From positions 1-64,000 of the forward strand of contig MVAQ01000057.1 of assembly GCA_014825775.1 (NCBI GenBank): a stretch of DNA of 64,000 nucleotides. Reading direction: 5' to 3'. The notes beneath the pieces were generated by a model. It saw nothing but the letters and a program-made list of their open reading frames with translations, made no database searches and had not been told where the DNA came from. Positions 48,992 to 61,699 of this stretch are shown piece by piece. Made by a program: the position numbers and the translations under genes. Numbering within the stretch: position 1 is the stretch's first letter; each line of letters opens with the position of its first letter. This DNA is from Krasilnikovozyma curviuscula (taxonomy: Eukaryota > Basidiomycota > Tremellomycetes > Cystofilobasidiales > Mrakiaceae).

Positions 48992-49895
48992 GCTACCGAA
49001 CCAGCGTTATCTTGCACCAGCTCTTAGAACGTATCCTACAAGGTTTCCTGGGGGAAAAGCTGTTCCCCTGTCGAAATGGATACGACGTCGTGAGTGTCAA
49101 GGCCGCCGGATCGAGCTTGCGATTTGAATGTTCGTTCCAGCAGGACTGGTGTGGTGATTTGCTATGCTGGAGAGTGGGTCTTGTATTCGAGCCAGCTATT
49201 GGTGCTGCTGCTGCTCAAATGCCATTCGAGCAGCCGGGAGAAGGAGTTTGGCGGTTCGAGGGATCTTGCAGCAGGCAGGCTGGTCGACGGGGGGCGAACG
49301 AGGTGGCGCTCAGCTCGCAAAAGAAGCGAGAAAATTCTGCTTGCAATCTATGTTGAAGGTGTTGGGAAGGTGCCAAGTGATAAACAATAAACTTACACAT
49401 CTTTACGCTGTTAAAAAGCAAAAGCGCTCGACGTGGGTGTGCTTTCCCGCCATATGTATTGTGATGATTCGAGATGAGCCGGTGTGGGACAGTGGTGTAT
49501 CGGCACATCAGATGCTGTAATCTGGCAAGCCTTGAAAATATGATTAAATATATACCCAGTGGTAATGAAGAAGGATCTGAGAAAACAAAATTTGAAAGAA
49601 AATGAAAGGAAAGGAGAGCAAAAGTATCGGCGATATAGAGTGCGCGGCCGTTGTCGACTAATTATTTTGTTATCTCTGCTGATATTCTCTCATGATGTCC
49701 AACTAAACGTTTCTGCCTGCTTCTCGGTGTTGTTTTGATTTCGAGGTGTGCCGGCAGAACCTCGCGCAGCACTGCCGCCGCTGCTCAGGCGTGCAGTCCA
49801 GGTGATCATAGCCAGCGTCAGACACCGGCTCTCCCACATGGGGTAAAAAAAGCAACGCTACCTCTTGGTCTCATCCTCAGCCCACCTCAGTGTCG
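48992..49895. other. Divergent intergenic region
   Basis: About 900 bp shared by the ankyrin gene and the second zinc-cluster gene. The plus-strand open run at 48928-49356 overlaps the ankyrin start on the other strand and looks like a shadow. A short gctgctgctgct run lies near 49201. Confidence 0.4.
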
Positions 49896-52800
49896 ATGTA
49901 TTCTCATTCGAGGATGGAAACCTCAGCCTCCCCCACGTCGAGCCATACAGATGCTCACTACAACGGCTACAACTCGTCCAGCGGGGGGAGGAGAGACTCG
50001 ATGGCATCCCACGGCGTCACGAACCCTCACTCCCAGGCCCAACAGCACCAGCAACACCAACACCAATTACAGCAGCAGCCTCAGCAGCAGTTCCAGCAGC
50101 CTGTCGCTCCAAGTGCGTTCGAGTTTCGTTACGGTAGAGGAACGGAGGACTTGTATTGACGCACCTTCTCCGCTTTTCCCCTCGCCCCCTCTCTCGCCTC
50201 GTTTTTGTCGGGTCTTCCTCTCCCATCTTATCCGTGGGATCTCCCATCGTCAACACAGAACGAGGATCCAAAGCGTGTACCAACTGCAGGAAAGTAAGAC
50301 TCGTCTTGTCCCCCTCCCTCTCCCTGTTGTGTTCAATATCTGACACCCAGCTTTCTCCGCAAGGGTAAAAACCGCTGCGAGTTTGCGCCAGGCGAGCCAT
50401 GCAAGCGTTGCCAGTCTTCAGGAACACAGTGTGTCTTTGAGAAGCCTGAAAAGAAGAAGCCAAACCCGTCTTCGTCGTCGATTGGAGGAGCCTCGAATGG
50501 CACGGCTAACGGGGATGTGGGCGATGAGTGAGTCCGCTTAGCTCTATTCCTTGACTCTTGTGAGGACTTTCATTTGCATATACTAAATTTCTGGTGAAAA
50601 CCTGTCGAGAAGACGTGTGAGCAGGTTAGAAACTCAGGTCAACGCCATGGTTGGGAACCAGTACGTTGCCTCCACACCTTCTCTTCTGTCTCCTTCCGAA
50701 CAGCCTTTTTAACACTCTCTCTTCTCTGACTTCTCCTAAACCTGCAACTATCTCTAAATCCACTTGTAAAAAAAATATACACTCCTCAGAACCAACATGC
50801 AGCAGACGCTTCTGACGATCCTCGACGCTCTCCGCCAACCGCCTCCCCCACCGGCCTCGATCCCCTATCCCTCCACCACGCTGACTTTCTCTCCTCCTCA
50901 AACCTTCCCTGCTCCGTCAATGGACATCACCGCGCACCCTATGCTGGCGATGGGCACGAGTAGTGGCCTGGTGGGCGTCGAGAGGGGGAGGGACAGAGAT
51001 CGCGCGCGTAGGAGGGAGGAGGTGCTGAAGCTCGAAGAAGAGATAAGAGAAATGGATGAGAGGGAGATAAATGGGCAGAGAGGGGGAGAGGAAGGCGAGG
51101 AGGAAGAACGTAAGCAGAAAAAACCCGCTTGTTATTTTCTTACGTCGTTTAATCCCCAGTCGCTGATTCAACCCCCCTCCCCCCTTCCTTTTTTTTATTC
51201 TTTTCATACACACACACCTTTATCTTCTCTTTCTGCCTACATCCAATCAAGGCGAACAAACAAAGTTCCCAGAATTGCCCGGCTTCGCACCCCCTCCGAC
51301 ACACAGGTTTGCAGCGTATGGTCTCCTGCCCTCGACCGCCGTTTCATCAGAAGGTATGTTCTCCATTATCTAACCCGTTCCTTCCCAACATTGATAACCT
51401 AATATGTATCCAAATTACATAACCTTAGACGAATCAGAAGAAACCCTCCCCCGCGCGGCTCTCTCCGCACCGTCTCTCGCACTTGAGAACCTAGCCAACG
51501 CCGCCGCTGAACTCGGGTCAACGTCCGCCAATTTACAACCCCGATTCGAAAATGGGGTTCATAACCCCTCGTTAACGGTAGGAGGAGGGGCAAGCAAAAA
51601 GAGGAAAAGAGCGGGAGTGCCTAGGAATGCGTTTCCTGACGTGCTTACGAAGGGTTTAGTCAGTGAGGGAGAAGGAAGGGAGTTGTACAACATGTAAGAG
51701 CCCTGATTTATATCCTTCTTTCTCGTTAGATGTTTTCCATTCGTAAAATGTTTGTTAACATCTGCTAATTTGGTTCCGAATTCTCGCTCGCGTGCACCAG
51801 ATTCTTTTCTGGCTCCCATCTCTTCATCCCACTCTTTGACCCGGCATACGATACATTCGAGTCCCTCCGCGAACGCACACCGTTCAGTACGTTTCCTTCC
51901 TTCCTATTTCTGTCTCTCCTCTCCGAACACAGAACCTGATACTGATCCGTAACACCCTATTATGCTCAACCCTTCCCACCTCCCCAAAAATCAAATCCCT
52001 ACCAACTTTGAATTTAAAATTACTAACAACCACCTACTAAACTATCGCAGCATTCGACGGCATCCTCGCCATCGCATCCAAGGTGCGCTCCGGCACGTCT
52101 CTGCCTACGGCGCTCTTCCACAGCTGCCTCTCCGAAGCCCAGGGTATTGCCCGTTCGACTCTCTTCGGCCCAGTCGTACGAAAAGAGGCTGTTCAGGCGA
52201 CGTTACTGCTTGCTGCCTGGTCCCAGAACGGTCAGTGTCTATTTTCTTTCCTTCCTTCTAGTATATTTATATCTAATTTTATTATGGATATGGGAATAGG
52301 TTATCTTCCTGGTGGACATGCACTGAGAATGGGTCTTGATATGAACCTCCATCGCGCGCTCGATAAGCTCGCTGGCGTGTCTCCGTCGGATGGAGACGGG
52401 GCCGAGGGCGAGAGGACTGAGGCGGAAGAGAGGGACCTCGTTGTCAGTTCGAGGATCTGGTTATGTGAGTTTTTTTTTTTCCTTTCTCGCTTGTGGTGCG
52501 AGTTAGTGATGAGCTGACGCGTGGAGTGTCTCGCGACCGACAGGTTTGTACTGGTTTGATCATATGATGTGCGTTTTTTCTGCTCCTTCTTCACACATCG
52601 TCAAGATTACTCACATCTGGTTTGTTGGTTTTCTGCAATAGGACACTGTCGACTGGCAAACCTATCATGCTCCGAGAAGACGACTCTGTCAGGCACGCCC
52701 GTGTGCTACTTACTCATCGCATGGCCTCTCCGACCGATGTCCGTCTCGTCAGCCTCATCGAACTCATGGCTATAAAAAGTATTTTTATTTCTCGTCCTTC

Positions 52801-53865
52801 CTACTCTTGAACTCGTGCTGACCTTCATCTCGTGGTCCGCAGCACGAGTGTACGATACCCTCACACCCTTGAAAGGCGTATTTAACAGCACAACCCGCTC
52901 CTTTATCCGAAAGATTTTCAGTGATCTTACCGTATGGTACTCGGAGTGGGACCTGATCCACAAGCGGACATATGACGACGAATCTGTCTTGCGGAAGATG
53001 CTGTTTGTCGAACTACAGTATGCCAAGCTTCAGGTCGTATGTATTGCACTCAGGGGTGTCAGATGGGATAAGATGGATGATGAGCAAAGGGGTTTGGCTA
53101 TGGAAGCCAAGGATGCAAGTTTGCAGGTGCTGAGTGTGTACTTGAGAGCTTCGACGTTCAGAGGTGAGGACACTGTCACTTCTTCCCACACCTTCCCTGT
53201 GCTGTTCCTTCTTTCTTACATGCCCATTCGGTTACAGCTGCTCTTAGGTTCGCAGTTCATGAATCGATGGTGATGCCAACATTCGCAGCATGTTATCTCC
53301 TCAAATGCGCAATCCTATTCCAGTCCCTTCTGGACCCACGATCTATCATCTCTCAAGTGGAAGAGCTCGCTTCTTTACTCTCTGAGATTGCAGCCGAGCG
53401 CTACGCCGTTACCCTCCGGGTGATGCTATTGAGTTTCAGGAGAAGGTTCCCAACCGTGCCGTCGACACCGATGAACTTCGATTTCCTGGCTGCCAACGAG
53501 AGTGCTGACTTCAGCTGGGACCCGCTTGGTACTGGTGGGGATGGGTTACTGGGTGGTGGAAACAACTATGGGTTCGGTGATATGGTCAATGATCAATGGT
53601 CCCCAGGTATGCTGCCTGTTTGGCTGCAGGACGGTAACTTGAATGATCTCTCGCTACCCTTGGGAGGGTCAGATTCGTTGATTTTCCCAACAGAGTGAGT
53701 CGATGGTCTCCAATGTTTCCTGATGCTCTTTTTTTAATAACTGTTTTGGTTCTTCTGTCGCACAGAATGTCGCACCTCTTTACTGCACCTGGTGGGAGCG
53801 CACAGAATTGGAACTTCCTCTTGGGTCCAAGCCATCTCTACACGGGGACCGAAAACGCTTGGTGA
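49896..53865 (+). CDS. Zn2Cys6 fungal transcription factor (LEU3/PrtT/WAR1-like layout)
   Basis: A many-exon regulator. The N-terminus (MYSHSRMETSASP) is Gln/His/Ser-rich. The zinc cluster is split by one intron and reads ACTNCRKGKNRCE followed by CKRCQSSGTQC, giving all six cysteines with CX2CX6C spacing in both halves. A linker coiled coil follows (RRVSRLETQVNAM, then a Pro-rich stretch and an acidic/basic helix rich in Glu and Arg at about 50980-51110). The regulatory domain starts FFSGSHLFIPLFDPAYD and contains TLFGPVVRKEAVQATLLLAAW, GGHALRMGLDMNLHRAL and LREDDSVRHARVLL, a pattern seen in LEU3, PrtT and WAR1-type factors. The C-terminus is Gly/Asn/Trp-rich (PLGTGGDGLLGGGNN) and may be the activation domain. 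It ends at TGA 53863-53865. Targets are unknown. Confidence 0.85.
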
Positions 53866-54148
53866 TGACTCATTCTTGGTAACCTAGATAGTTTGGTATG
53901 TTTGATATGCTAATTCAAGGCTTCTTTCGGTGTTGACCTTCTACAAAGCCAGATGAGTACTTGTTTACTGGGGAGATGTCTTAGTAGGGTCCATGGCGAA
54001 AGTGTGCATGTGTTTTCACTGAGCAGTCATTAACGCCGTTAACGTTTCTCATCTGTGCATCTTTTCTCCAATCTTTTTCTCCGAACACGCCCACAAGCTC
54101 ATAAGAGAAAATTTATCAAATGGCATAGGAATAACTGACTTTCAAACA

Positions 54149-55738
54149 TCACAACCATCGTCCCTCTTCTTTAGCAACCTTCTTCAATGCGACCTTCTCA
54201 GCCCACTTCCGGTTCTTCCTCGCCCTTCTGTTCTCTCCACCAGGTTGAACGGCAACATTGTCACCTTCGGCTGGAGAAGGAGGAATTCGAAAGCGCAGGA
54301 GCTCGAGAAGGGAGATGAAATCGTCAGGGAGCGGAGAGGTGATGGTGACGGTAGACCGGGAGGGAGTAAATTTCTAGTGACAGAGAAAATCAAAATCATA
54401 GCTATCAGGTAAAAGAACAAAAACATGTAGAGAAGAAACGATAAAGGGATGTAAGGAAGGAAGAGACGCACGTAGTACTGCAAGCTCTCTGAATGCAGCC
54501 ACATCCTCCCGTTCTCCGGCACAGCCGCTCTCACAGCTCTGACCCAATCGATATCTTTATCACTCAGTCCCGAGGTGGGTAATGCAGAGGATGGCGTCCA
54601 GCCAAACTTGTGGTCGCCCACGATGGGCGTCGAGAGAACGGACGAGAGATGCAGGCGAAGCTGGTGTTTCCGGCCTGTGAGAGGGTGAAGGCGGAGAAGT
54701 GAAATGTTGTGTAGTTTCTTTATATCAATAACGGTGTGCGTGGGAGCGTTCCGAGGTGGGATCGAGAGGATGGTTGTCGGTAAGTAGCTGACGAAGTGAC
54801 CCAGTGTACGTCGGGAAGGACTCACGGATGAATCTAGTACCTCGTACTCCGTCACAGCATCTTTACAAACTCCCAAGTCATTCCCGCCGTCTCCCATTTC
54901 CTTCTCCTCTCGCAGCCTCAACAAGTCCTCCTCGCCGTTAGACGGCGCTTGACTACACAGCCTGACGCGATCAAAATCCCTCCTGATAGATTGATCGATT
55001 TTGAGCAGTTTCTTTTCTTCCATGCGCGTGTCTGGCGCGTTGGTGATAGGCATGAAGCCGCGCACGAGGGCGAGGTAGGATTTCCTGATTTGCTTCTTAC
55101 GGAACTGCATCGAGAGCTTGGAGGCGGAGGAGGTCGTCGTCGCTAATATCAAAACACCTGATGTCGCCTTTTCCGGGTGGAGTTTTGTATTCCAAGAATT
55201 ACCATTGAGGAAGGTCTCAGTATAAGAGCGCAGAAAGGGGGAGAACGGGAAGCACTGTGATAGAACGTACCTTATCGAGTCGGTGGACTGGTTTTAGGGA
55301 TTCTGCTATGGGCCGTAAATGCGTCGGAATAGTTGAGGTAGAAGGATCTTGTGCGAGGTCTTTTCACGACAGCGAAGTGAACAAGAAGTCGCAAGGAAAG
55401 AAAACAAAGAATATAGTAATCAGTGTTTTCATATCCATACGACAAAAACTGCAGGGCGAGAGGGCCGCTTACTGGATAGATGGTTCTGAACGCAATCCTC
55501 CTATCAACAAGAAGCAGATTGATCAGAATTAGGGTAACAAGAAAACACCAGGAACAAGAGGGGTGGGCAAACGACGTACGTGCCAGTAATTCCTATCTGG
55601 CTGCATGTTGAAGTTGTGAGGCTTGTGGATCGCAACGACAGCTTCGTCTCGATACAGTACTGTCAGGGGCGTAAGCTTCTGTCTCTTAAAGGGCGACGAA
55701 GCTGTCGAGGATATGAGGCAGCGAGCAGTCCGATTCAT
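54149..55738 (-). CDS. RluA-family RNA pseudouridine synthase
   Basis: Converts uridine to pseudouridine in RNA. The minus-strand gene begins at ATG 55738 (MNRTARCLISSTASS), which looks like a mitochondrial presequence, and ends at TGA 54151-54149. The early strand LYRDEAVVAIHKPHNFNMQP is typical of RluA enzymes. The catalytic motif HRLDKATSGV is formed by joining two exons at about 55243 and 55143, and its Asp is intact. Later parts include YLALVRG, GRKHQLRLHLSS and PIVGDHKFG, and a basic C-terminus (RRARKNRKWAEKVALKK). Exons between 55320 and 55540 are less certain. It shares a 230-bp divergent region with SHE9. A mitochondrial rRNA or tRNA substrate is inferred from the N-terminus. Confidence 0.87.
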
Positions 55739-55968
55739 TTTTTCTTTCCTTCTTGGAGGATCAAGGAGCTGATGAGAACTCTGATTCCTGCTGTATGACA
55801 AAGAGGCCTTTTGAATGGAAAAGGCTGGAGGTGATTTAAATTTCAGGTTGAATGAGTTTTTCGTACCGTTGCAAGTTCAGGAGACGAAACGAAAGCGGAA
55901 ACCAGGGTTTCTTCGACCAGATTTCTCTCTGAGCTTGGATTTTTCGATTGGAATTCTCTGGATTTTGA

Positions 55969-57356
55969 ATGAAGATCTCACCTTCTTCTTTCACACGGTC
56001 TCGTCAACATCAGCCATGGAAGCCAGCAACCTGTAGCATCTGCACTTCAAACACGCCGACGACAAGCCTCTTCAGACGATTCAACAGCACAGAAGCAGAC
56101 CCCAAAATCAGAAACGACGTTCACAGCAGCAGTAGTACCAGTTCTAGCAACACTTCAAGTATCACCAGCCAGAGTTCTTCTGTCCTCCAGAAAACGCTCA
56201 CGTCGACCCGAGCGACACAGCTGCAGCTCCTCCAGACGCTCCGGACAATTGGGATCCAGAATCACATTCAGGATCTAAGTAGTAAACTCGAAGGGGTAGG
56301 CAGGAGGCTGAATGAAGTCACCGGGTACGATGAGATTGAGGTGCTCAAGAAGGGTGTAGAGGAACGAGGTATGTGTGTCTCTTCCCATACCCTCTTATTC
56401 GTTTGCGCAATGCCACACAGTATATTGACCGTCTTATTTTCTTGGAATTAGAAACGAACCTCTCGCGTCTCCGAGAACGTCTCACGACCCTCCGAACGTC
56501 TTACATGGCCTCCGTCTCCCTCCGCTCAAACTCGCAGCGGCAGGTTAACGATCTACTGTCCCGAAAATCTGATTGGAATGAGAACGATGTCGTGAGATTC
56601 ACGACCCTGGTCAAAGAGGACCATGAGAATGCGCGAAATGAGGAGGAGGGGAGGAGGGAAGTTGAGCGGGTTGAAGCTGAGGTAGAAGGGGAGTTCAGGG
56701 ATCTGATGAGGTGTATACTAGAGTAGGTTCTCCTTCCGTTCCAGTGTGGACAGACTTGTTCTCGACAGGTCATTAACTATACTTGCGCGATGTCCTCAAA
56801 TTCTTTGACACCTCTAACTCATTCTTTTCCTGTAATTCTCAGTCGGTATCACTCTGAACAGATCTGGTCTGACAAGATCCGTCATCTTTCGACGCACTCA
56901 ACACTCCTCATCGCCTTCCTCAACCTGACCATCTTCATCGGCGCTATCGTCTTCGTGGAGCCGTGGAAGCGGCGACGCCTCACACAGGAGTTTAATGGGA
57001 AGGTTGATGCGCTAAGCGATAAAATTGAATCGTTCTTCGCTACTACAGTTAATGCCCCTGTGGAGGAGAAGTTGCTGGTGGTTGGTGAGGAAGGGGAGGA
57101 GACGTTGGTCGTCATCCCCTCCGGTGCCGAACCCCAGTCCTCAGTAGCCGCATCAACAATAATTCCGCTCTTACCTCTCACAATCATTTCGACGAGGTCG
57201 ATGCACGAGATGCTCCTCTCGCTCGAGGCGTTCGGGACAAAAGTTTTCAATGAGCCGGAGAGCTCAGAGCGGCTGCTCGTCGGCGTTGGGTCCACATGTG
57301 TTCTTATCGGCGGAGTTCTTGGATGGGGTATAAGAGTTCTGTTTTCTGGGAGGTAG
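55969..57356 (+). CDS. SHE9: Mitochondrial inner-membrane protein SHE9/MDM33
   Basis: Three exons join in phase (55969-56368, 56452-56722, 56843-57356) to 394 residues. The family acts in the mitochondrial inner membrane and affects its shape and fission-like remodelling. The N-terminus (MKISPSSFTRSRQHQPWKPA, later SLFRRFNS) is a presequence. A long coiled-coil region follows (GVGRRLNEVTGYDEIEVLKK, LRERLTTLRTSYMASV, VNDLLSRKSDWNENDVVRF). Then comes the conserved block EQIWSDKIRHLSTHSTLLIA with the first membrane helix, ending FVEPWKRRRL. The second helix is near the C-terminus (LLVGVGSTCVLIGGVLGWG). This two-TM, coiled-coil layout and the EPWKR string are diagnostic for SHE9/MDM33. Confidence 0.93.
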
Positions 57357-57638
57357 ACTTTGATAGACTTGTTGGAAATGTACAAAGAATGCAAAACGTA
57401 GATTTTGGGATGTCTTTCTAAAACATCTAGAAAGCGCGACCCCAATTGAAAATCTGGAAAATCCCACTTCTCTGATTGACTTCTCACTTTTACCTTTTTC
57501 CATACCTTGCTGTCCCAATGTCGAGAAAATCTGTCCTCATCTCATCTCGTACTGGTTGTGGCGCGCGTCATTGAAAAGGACCGACCCTTCCGAACTCGCT
57601 GAGGCTTCTCAAATCACTCACTCCACCTAAAAACGAAG

Positions 57639-59126
57639 ATGTCAGTCACTTCAGATGAAAAAAAGATTTACTTGAAGCACCCAAACGTCAGTATCAACAT
57701 CTCATGCAGTCTTCATTCTCTCGTCTGGAAAAAGTGCCTTAACCCCTCTCCTTCGTATCCATCTGGTTGGATCCTTTTCCACAGGGAGCTTCTGCTGAGA
57801 TATAGTGCGCCTTTCTTTCACCATTCCCTTTTTCGGAGTTTAGTTAGATCTGACTGGTGCTCTGTACTCCTTTGTCCCTCACCAGCCTCTATGGGTCAAC
57901 AGTGACATCTTGGAAGACGGCTGACGGTACGGAGAGACTCTTCGTCAGCAAGAAAGCCGTGTTGGATGGTTCCAAAGCTGTAAGTCTCATCCTCATTCAT
58001 CAATCGTACTACTGAACTACCTGGCACTGATGGAGTGCTCTTCTTTGTTGCAGATTCGAGGAGGAAGTAAGCCCGATTACGTTCCTACAACGTCACCCTT
58101 GCTTCTGACGAACCCCGCCTTTTTTTTTTTCGTTGCTTGCTTTTTTGACATTCTCTTTTGATTTCCAGTTCCAATATGCTTCCCAATCTTTGGTCCACCC
58201 CCAGCAGCAGACGTTGCTCCTTCAGAGTACCACGCTAAACTGCCACAACATGGTTTCGCGAGGACTTCTGTGTGGAAGTACGCAGGTGAAGTCGAAGGTG
58301 AACCTGTCGGTGCCAGACTCAGTGCGTGCTTTTCCCCTGCTTTCTTCATTCGCTCTCAGGATGCTGATTCTTACCTGTCCGTTGTGGAATGTCTAGTGCT
58401 CGACCCCACGGAGGAGACGAACAAAATCTTCCCAATCCCATTTGGCTTAGTCTACACTGTCGTTGTCCGTTGTTCCTCATTATCTACCTTCATTTTCTTC
58501 ATTCTTCAAGCTGACAGATTTCTACGACTTGGTATATCATTTACAGCTCGGGGAAGACACCCTCACAACCTCGCTTAATGTTACCAACCCACCAACATCC
58601 GGTTCGAAGCTTGCTTTCCAAACGTTGTTGCACACATATCTTGCCGTTCCCGATTACTTGAAAGCCGGAGTCGATGGATTAGAGGGTAAAAGTTACAAAG
58701 ATAAGACGCGCGGTGGTCAGACTTTCAGTACGTTGCATCTCTAAGCCCAGGTTATCCGCCAATCATCGATCTCACACACGCACCTTTTTCTTCGCGATTT
58801 TTGCATCTTTTACAGCGGAAGACCGTAAGATCGTCACCGTCGAGTCTGAAACTGACCGCGTCTACTCTTCCCTCCCACAAAACGGCCACCTCCTCGTCCC
58901 CTACAGCACCTCTGATTCTTCAGCCGGCGGTATCAAAGTCGCAACAACTGGATTCCCAGACGCAACTATCTGGAACCCAGGCGCAAAGACTGGTAGCGGG
59001 ATGGCGGATATGGAAGATAAGGGTTGGGAAAAATACGTTTGTGTTGAGCCGGGTTACGTTAGCGAATTCAAGGAACTAGAGAAGGGCGAGGGTGCTGTCT
59101 TTGTGCAGACATTCAGCCTTTTGTGA
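57639..59126 (+). CDS. Glucose-6-phosphate 1-epimerase (hexose-6-phosphate mutarotase)
   Basis: Interconverts alpha and beta anomers of hexose 6-phosphates, as yeast YMR099C does. Exons include 57639-57686, 57785-57804, 57886-57979, 58054-58066 and 58169-58321, and the last ends at TGA 59124-59126. Aldose-epimerase superfamily motifs are in order: EIYLYGSTVTSWK, LFVSKKAVLDGSKAIRGG, PICFPIFGPP, LPQHGFARTS, NVTNPPTSGSKLAFQ, LLHTYLAV and, near the end, WNPGAKT and YVCVEPGYV with the catalytic Glu. The length of about 310 residues fits. The N-terminal exons are short (48, 20, 94 and 13 nt). Confidence 0.92.
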
Positions 59127-61171
59127 GGACGAGGCTGTACAAGGTTCCAGAAGGTCTAGCCGGACGGATGCTTGTCTCTACATACAAGTTTCATCTAGAT
59201 GACAGAACCGTTTATTCTGAACATACAGAGTCGCATGAAAAGTGGTGGAGGCTGATGTCTGTGAAATTCAAGATAGTTCTTCGAAGTCCTTATCAGTATT
59301 CTATGGTTGGTCCATGGAGCGGTGAAGGCAAAGATAGAAGTCGCAGTCCTTCCTTGCGCAGGCTCTTCCCACATCTCCAGGTCTCCTACAAAAGACTGAA
59401 ACATGCTTAAACATTGCTTCCCGGTGCTAAAGCAGCTCGCACTGAATAGTCACACCGTTCAGACACGTCGCTTGCGGCGCAGAAACAGCCGTCTGTCTCT
59501 CTCACGTTGTTCCAACTGGTTTTTCCAATATCTTCGAATATTTCAGTGAACTGTGCTTCAGTGATAATACACGAACTCTACTGCTTCTTGCTTCTTGGAG
59601 TCTTGGAGATTCTGATCTCTCAACCTCAAACAAAGCGCTACAGATTCTATAACCTCGATCAGTAGGACCCCAATCCGTCTTTGGCTCTCTTTCTCTTCAT
59701 GTAACAAAGTTTATAATACTAACCGAAATCCATTATCCAGTGTCTCTCTTCAGCACACTTCGTCGAGGTCGAGAAGGTGTCACGCTCATTCCAGCGGTGG
59801 CTTTCCTTCTTCCGAACAGTGGACGTCAAAGGAACCCTAAATCGGTGTAGTTATACGCAGTCTCGACGGCGATAGTCTGCGTGAAGAGGACAACTCGTTA
59901 GAAGGTTGAGAGAAAAGGAGGGAGACAGAGTGCCAACGCGGGTTATGTGCTAAGAAGTATTGCGATCAAGGTGAAACAGCGCGTGAACAGGCGGACAGCG
60001 TCCTCGCTGTGTAAACAAGCAGTGGATCTGGGAGATATCCTATCCTACAACTTTCAAAAGATAAAAAAAGAGGCTATTAACAAGCGATGTTATATGGAAG
60101 ATGGTCCTTGTTAGTTAAAATGCTGAAAAATCGCTGAAAATTGCATTTGAAAGGGAAATCAGTGCCCTACCATTCCTCGCGAGCCATGGTCTCTTTCCGT
60201 ACACCTGTGACGCTGCACCTGCTTCCATTCTAGACTCCAACGGTTTGCCAATGCATATGGCTAGGCTTTCTATTTAGTGTCCCGCTTTTCTTTCTTTCTC
60301 TAACTTGCCGCGTAACCATTACTCGTGAGCTCCTCCGCGGCAACAACATCACGTTGTTTCTAGGCAATAAGCACGGGGCTAAGTGCCCAGTTCCGACTCT
60401 TTGTAACGCAGATCCCCCTTGTGATCAGCCGAAAATGTTGAAGGGAATTGGAATTTTTGACGGTTTGGTACAGATGTCGCGGATACAAAGCAACGCGCGC
60501 GTTGCTTCCATTCGAATTCAATTAGGATAAACTCGAGCGAATTCTTTCATTCCCTTTTCAATAGCTTTGGCTGTGCTTCTTTTTTCGTTACGCCGTTCTG
60601 AAAGAGTTCTTGGGTGCGATGGTGTGAAGTTTAAGCCAAGAGCGGTTGGCTGGCTTGTGGTGTGTCTAGCCTCTGGATTTCTTTCACCGCCCGCCGAGAG
60701 GTTTGTTTACATCTGGCATTTTGTGATGATGCTCTGCAACTCTGCGCAACCATTCTTCAAAAAACCGACTAGGAAGAATACAAACAAGAGCACCATTCGA
60801 ATGATGAAAAGAGCCTTTGAGGAGTATTAATTGAGAACAAGCTCAAGGATTTGGGACCCTTGTTTCACTCGGGGAGGCGGAAGCCAGCACTCGTCATGAT
60901 CGATGCGAAACATTTCTTGACTCACCTTGCCACCGCACATCCTTCACATCACCGCAGGAAAACAGAATCTTGTACGGTTCAGTTTTAAAGTGTGGGGGGA
61001 ATAGAAAAAAAAAGTAGCCCTGACTTGTCACGCTAAATTCTTTTGCCTCAGTTGGCTCGTGCGTATCGTCGCTCTTCGATTCCTTTCCACCCATCATCCA
61101 CCTTATCCTAATCATACCCTGCAGACTAATCAGCAATATAGACGTAGCAGGAAGGCCGTAGGTTCTTCACC
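59127..61171. other. 2.0 kb gap with no recognisable gene
   Basis: No frame in this stretch has a domain or coherent splicing. A plus-strand run at 60567-60830 contains a hydrophobic segment (VGWLVVCLASGFL) but lacks a supported start. An RNA gene or long leader is possible. Confidence 0.4.
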
Positions 61172-61353
61172 ATGATAGCCTCGCTGGAATATCTCATGGA
61201 GGAGCACTCGACGGACTTGGTGAGCTGAGAAATCCTGATCGACCCTCGTTTTCGTACGCTTATCTTACGCTGTCGGCTGCTTCCTCACAGATTTCTACCA
61301 AGCTGCTGTTGCTTGTCATCTTTTCGGTGCTCATCCTTTCAATCACCATGGCG
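61172..61353 (+). CDS. Possible tiny membrane protein, 37 aa
   Basis: ATG at 61172 opens MIASLEYLMEEHSTDL. A canonical gtgagc donor and a ctcacag acceptor join it in phase to ISTKLLLLVIFSVLILSITMA, after which TGA follows at once. The result is a 37-residue peptide with one membrane helix, similar in size to tail-anchored subunits such as OST4 or TOM small subunits, although I see no sequence identity. A gtgagt at that TGA could instead be a donor to an exon ending at 61694 (GYYHSPTKQSQRR and EEGHYEENPHP), but the phases do not match. Confidence 0.35.
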
Positions 61354-61699
61354 TGAGTAGTACAGCCTTCGTATTCTTGTCATGCGAACCCAAAAATTCC
61401 GTCGTAACTGACGAGACACCCCTCGGTTGGTCACCGAATAGTCCTCCCTCGACATTTCTCTGCTTGTCTCCTTCACCATCATCTCCCTCTTTCTCCACCT
61501 TGCCGTCCCCATCGTCAGGCTACTACCACTCCCCAACAAAGCAGTCCCAGCGACGCATGCAGCACAACCGACGTTGGTCAACTGGCAGGGAGTCCATCTC
61601 TACCCTCGACGCTGTCTTGGAGGAAGGCCACTACGAGGAGAATCCACATCCTATCAAACTATCCACACCTCTATCATTGGGCGAGAAGAATTGACAATC

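Noticed and set aside
48928..49356. 142-codon plus-strand frame
   Set aside because: It overlaps the start of the ankyrin gene on the opposite strand and has no domain; it looks like a shadow.
60567..60830. 87-codon plus-strand frame with a hydrophobic run
   Set aside because: No good start context, no splice partners, no family resemblance.
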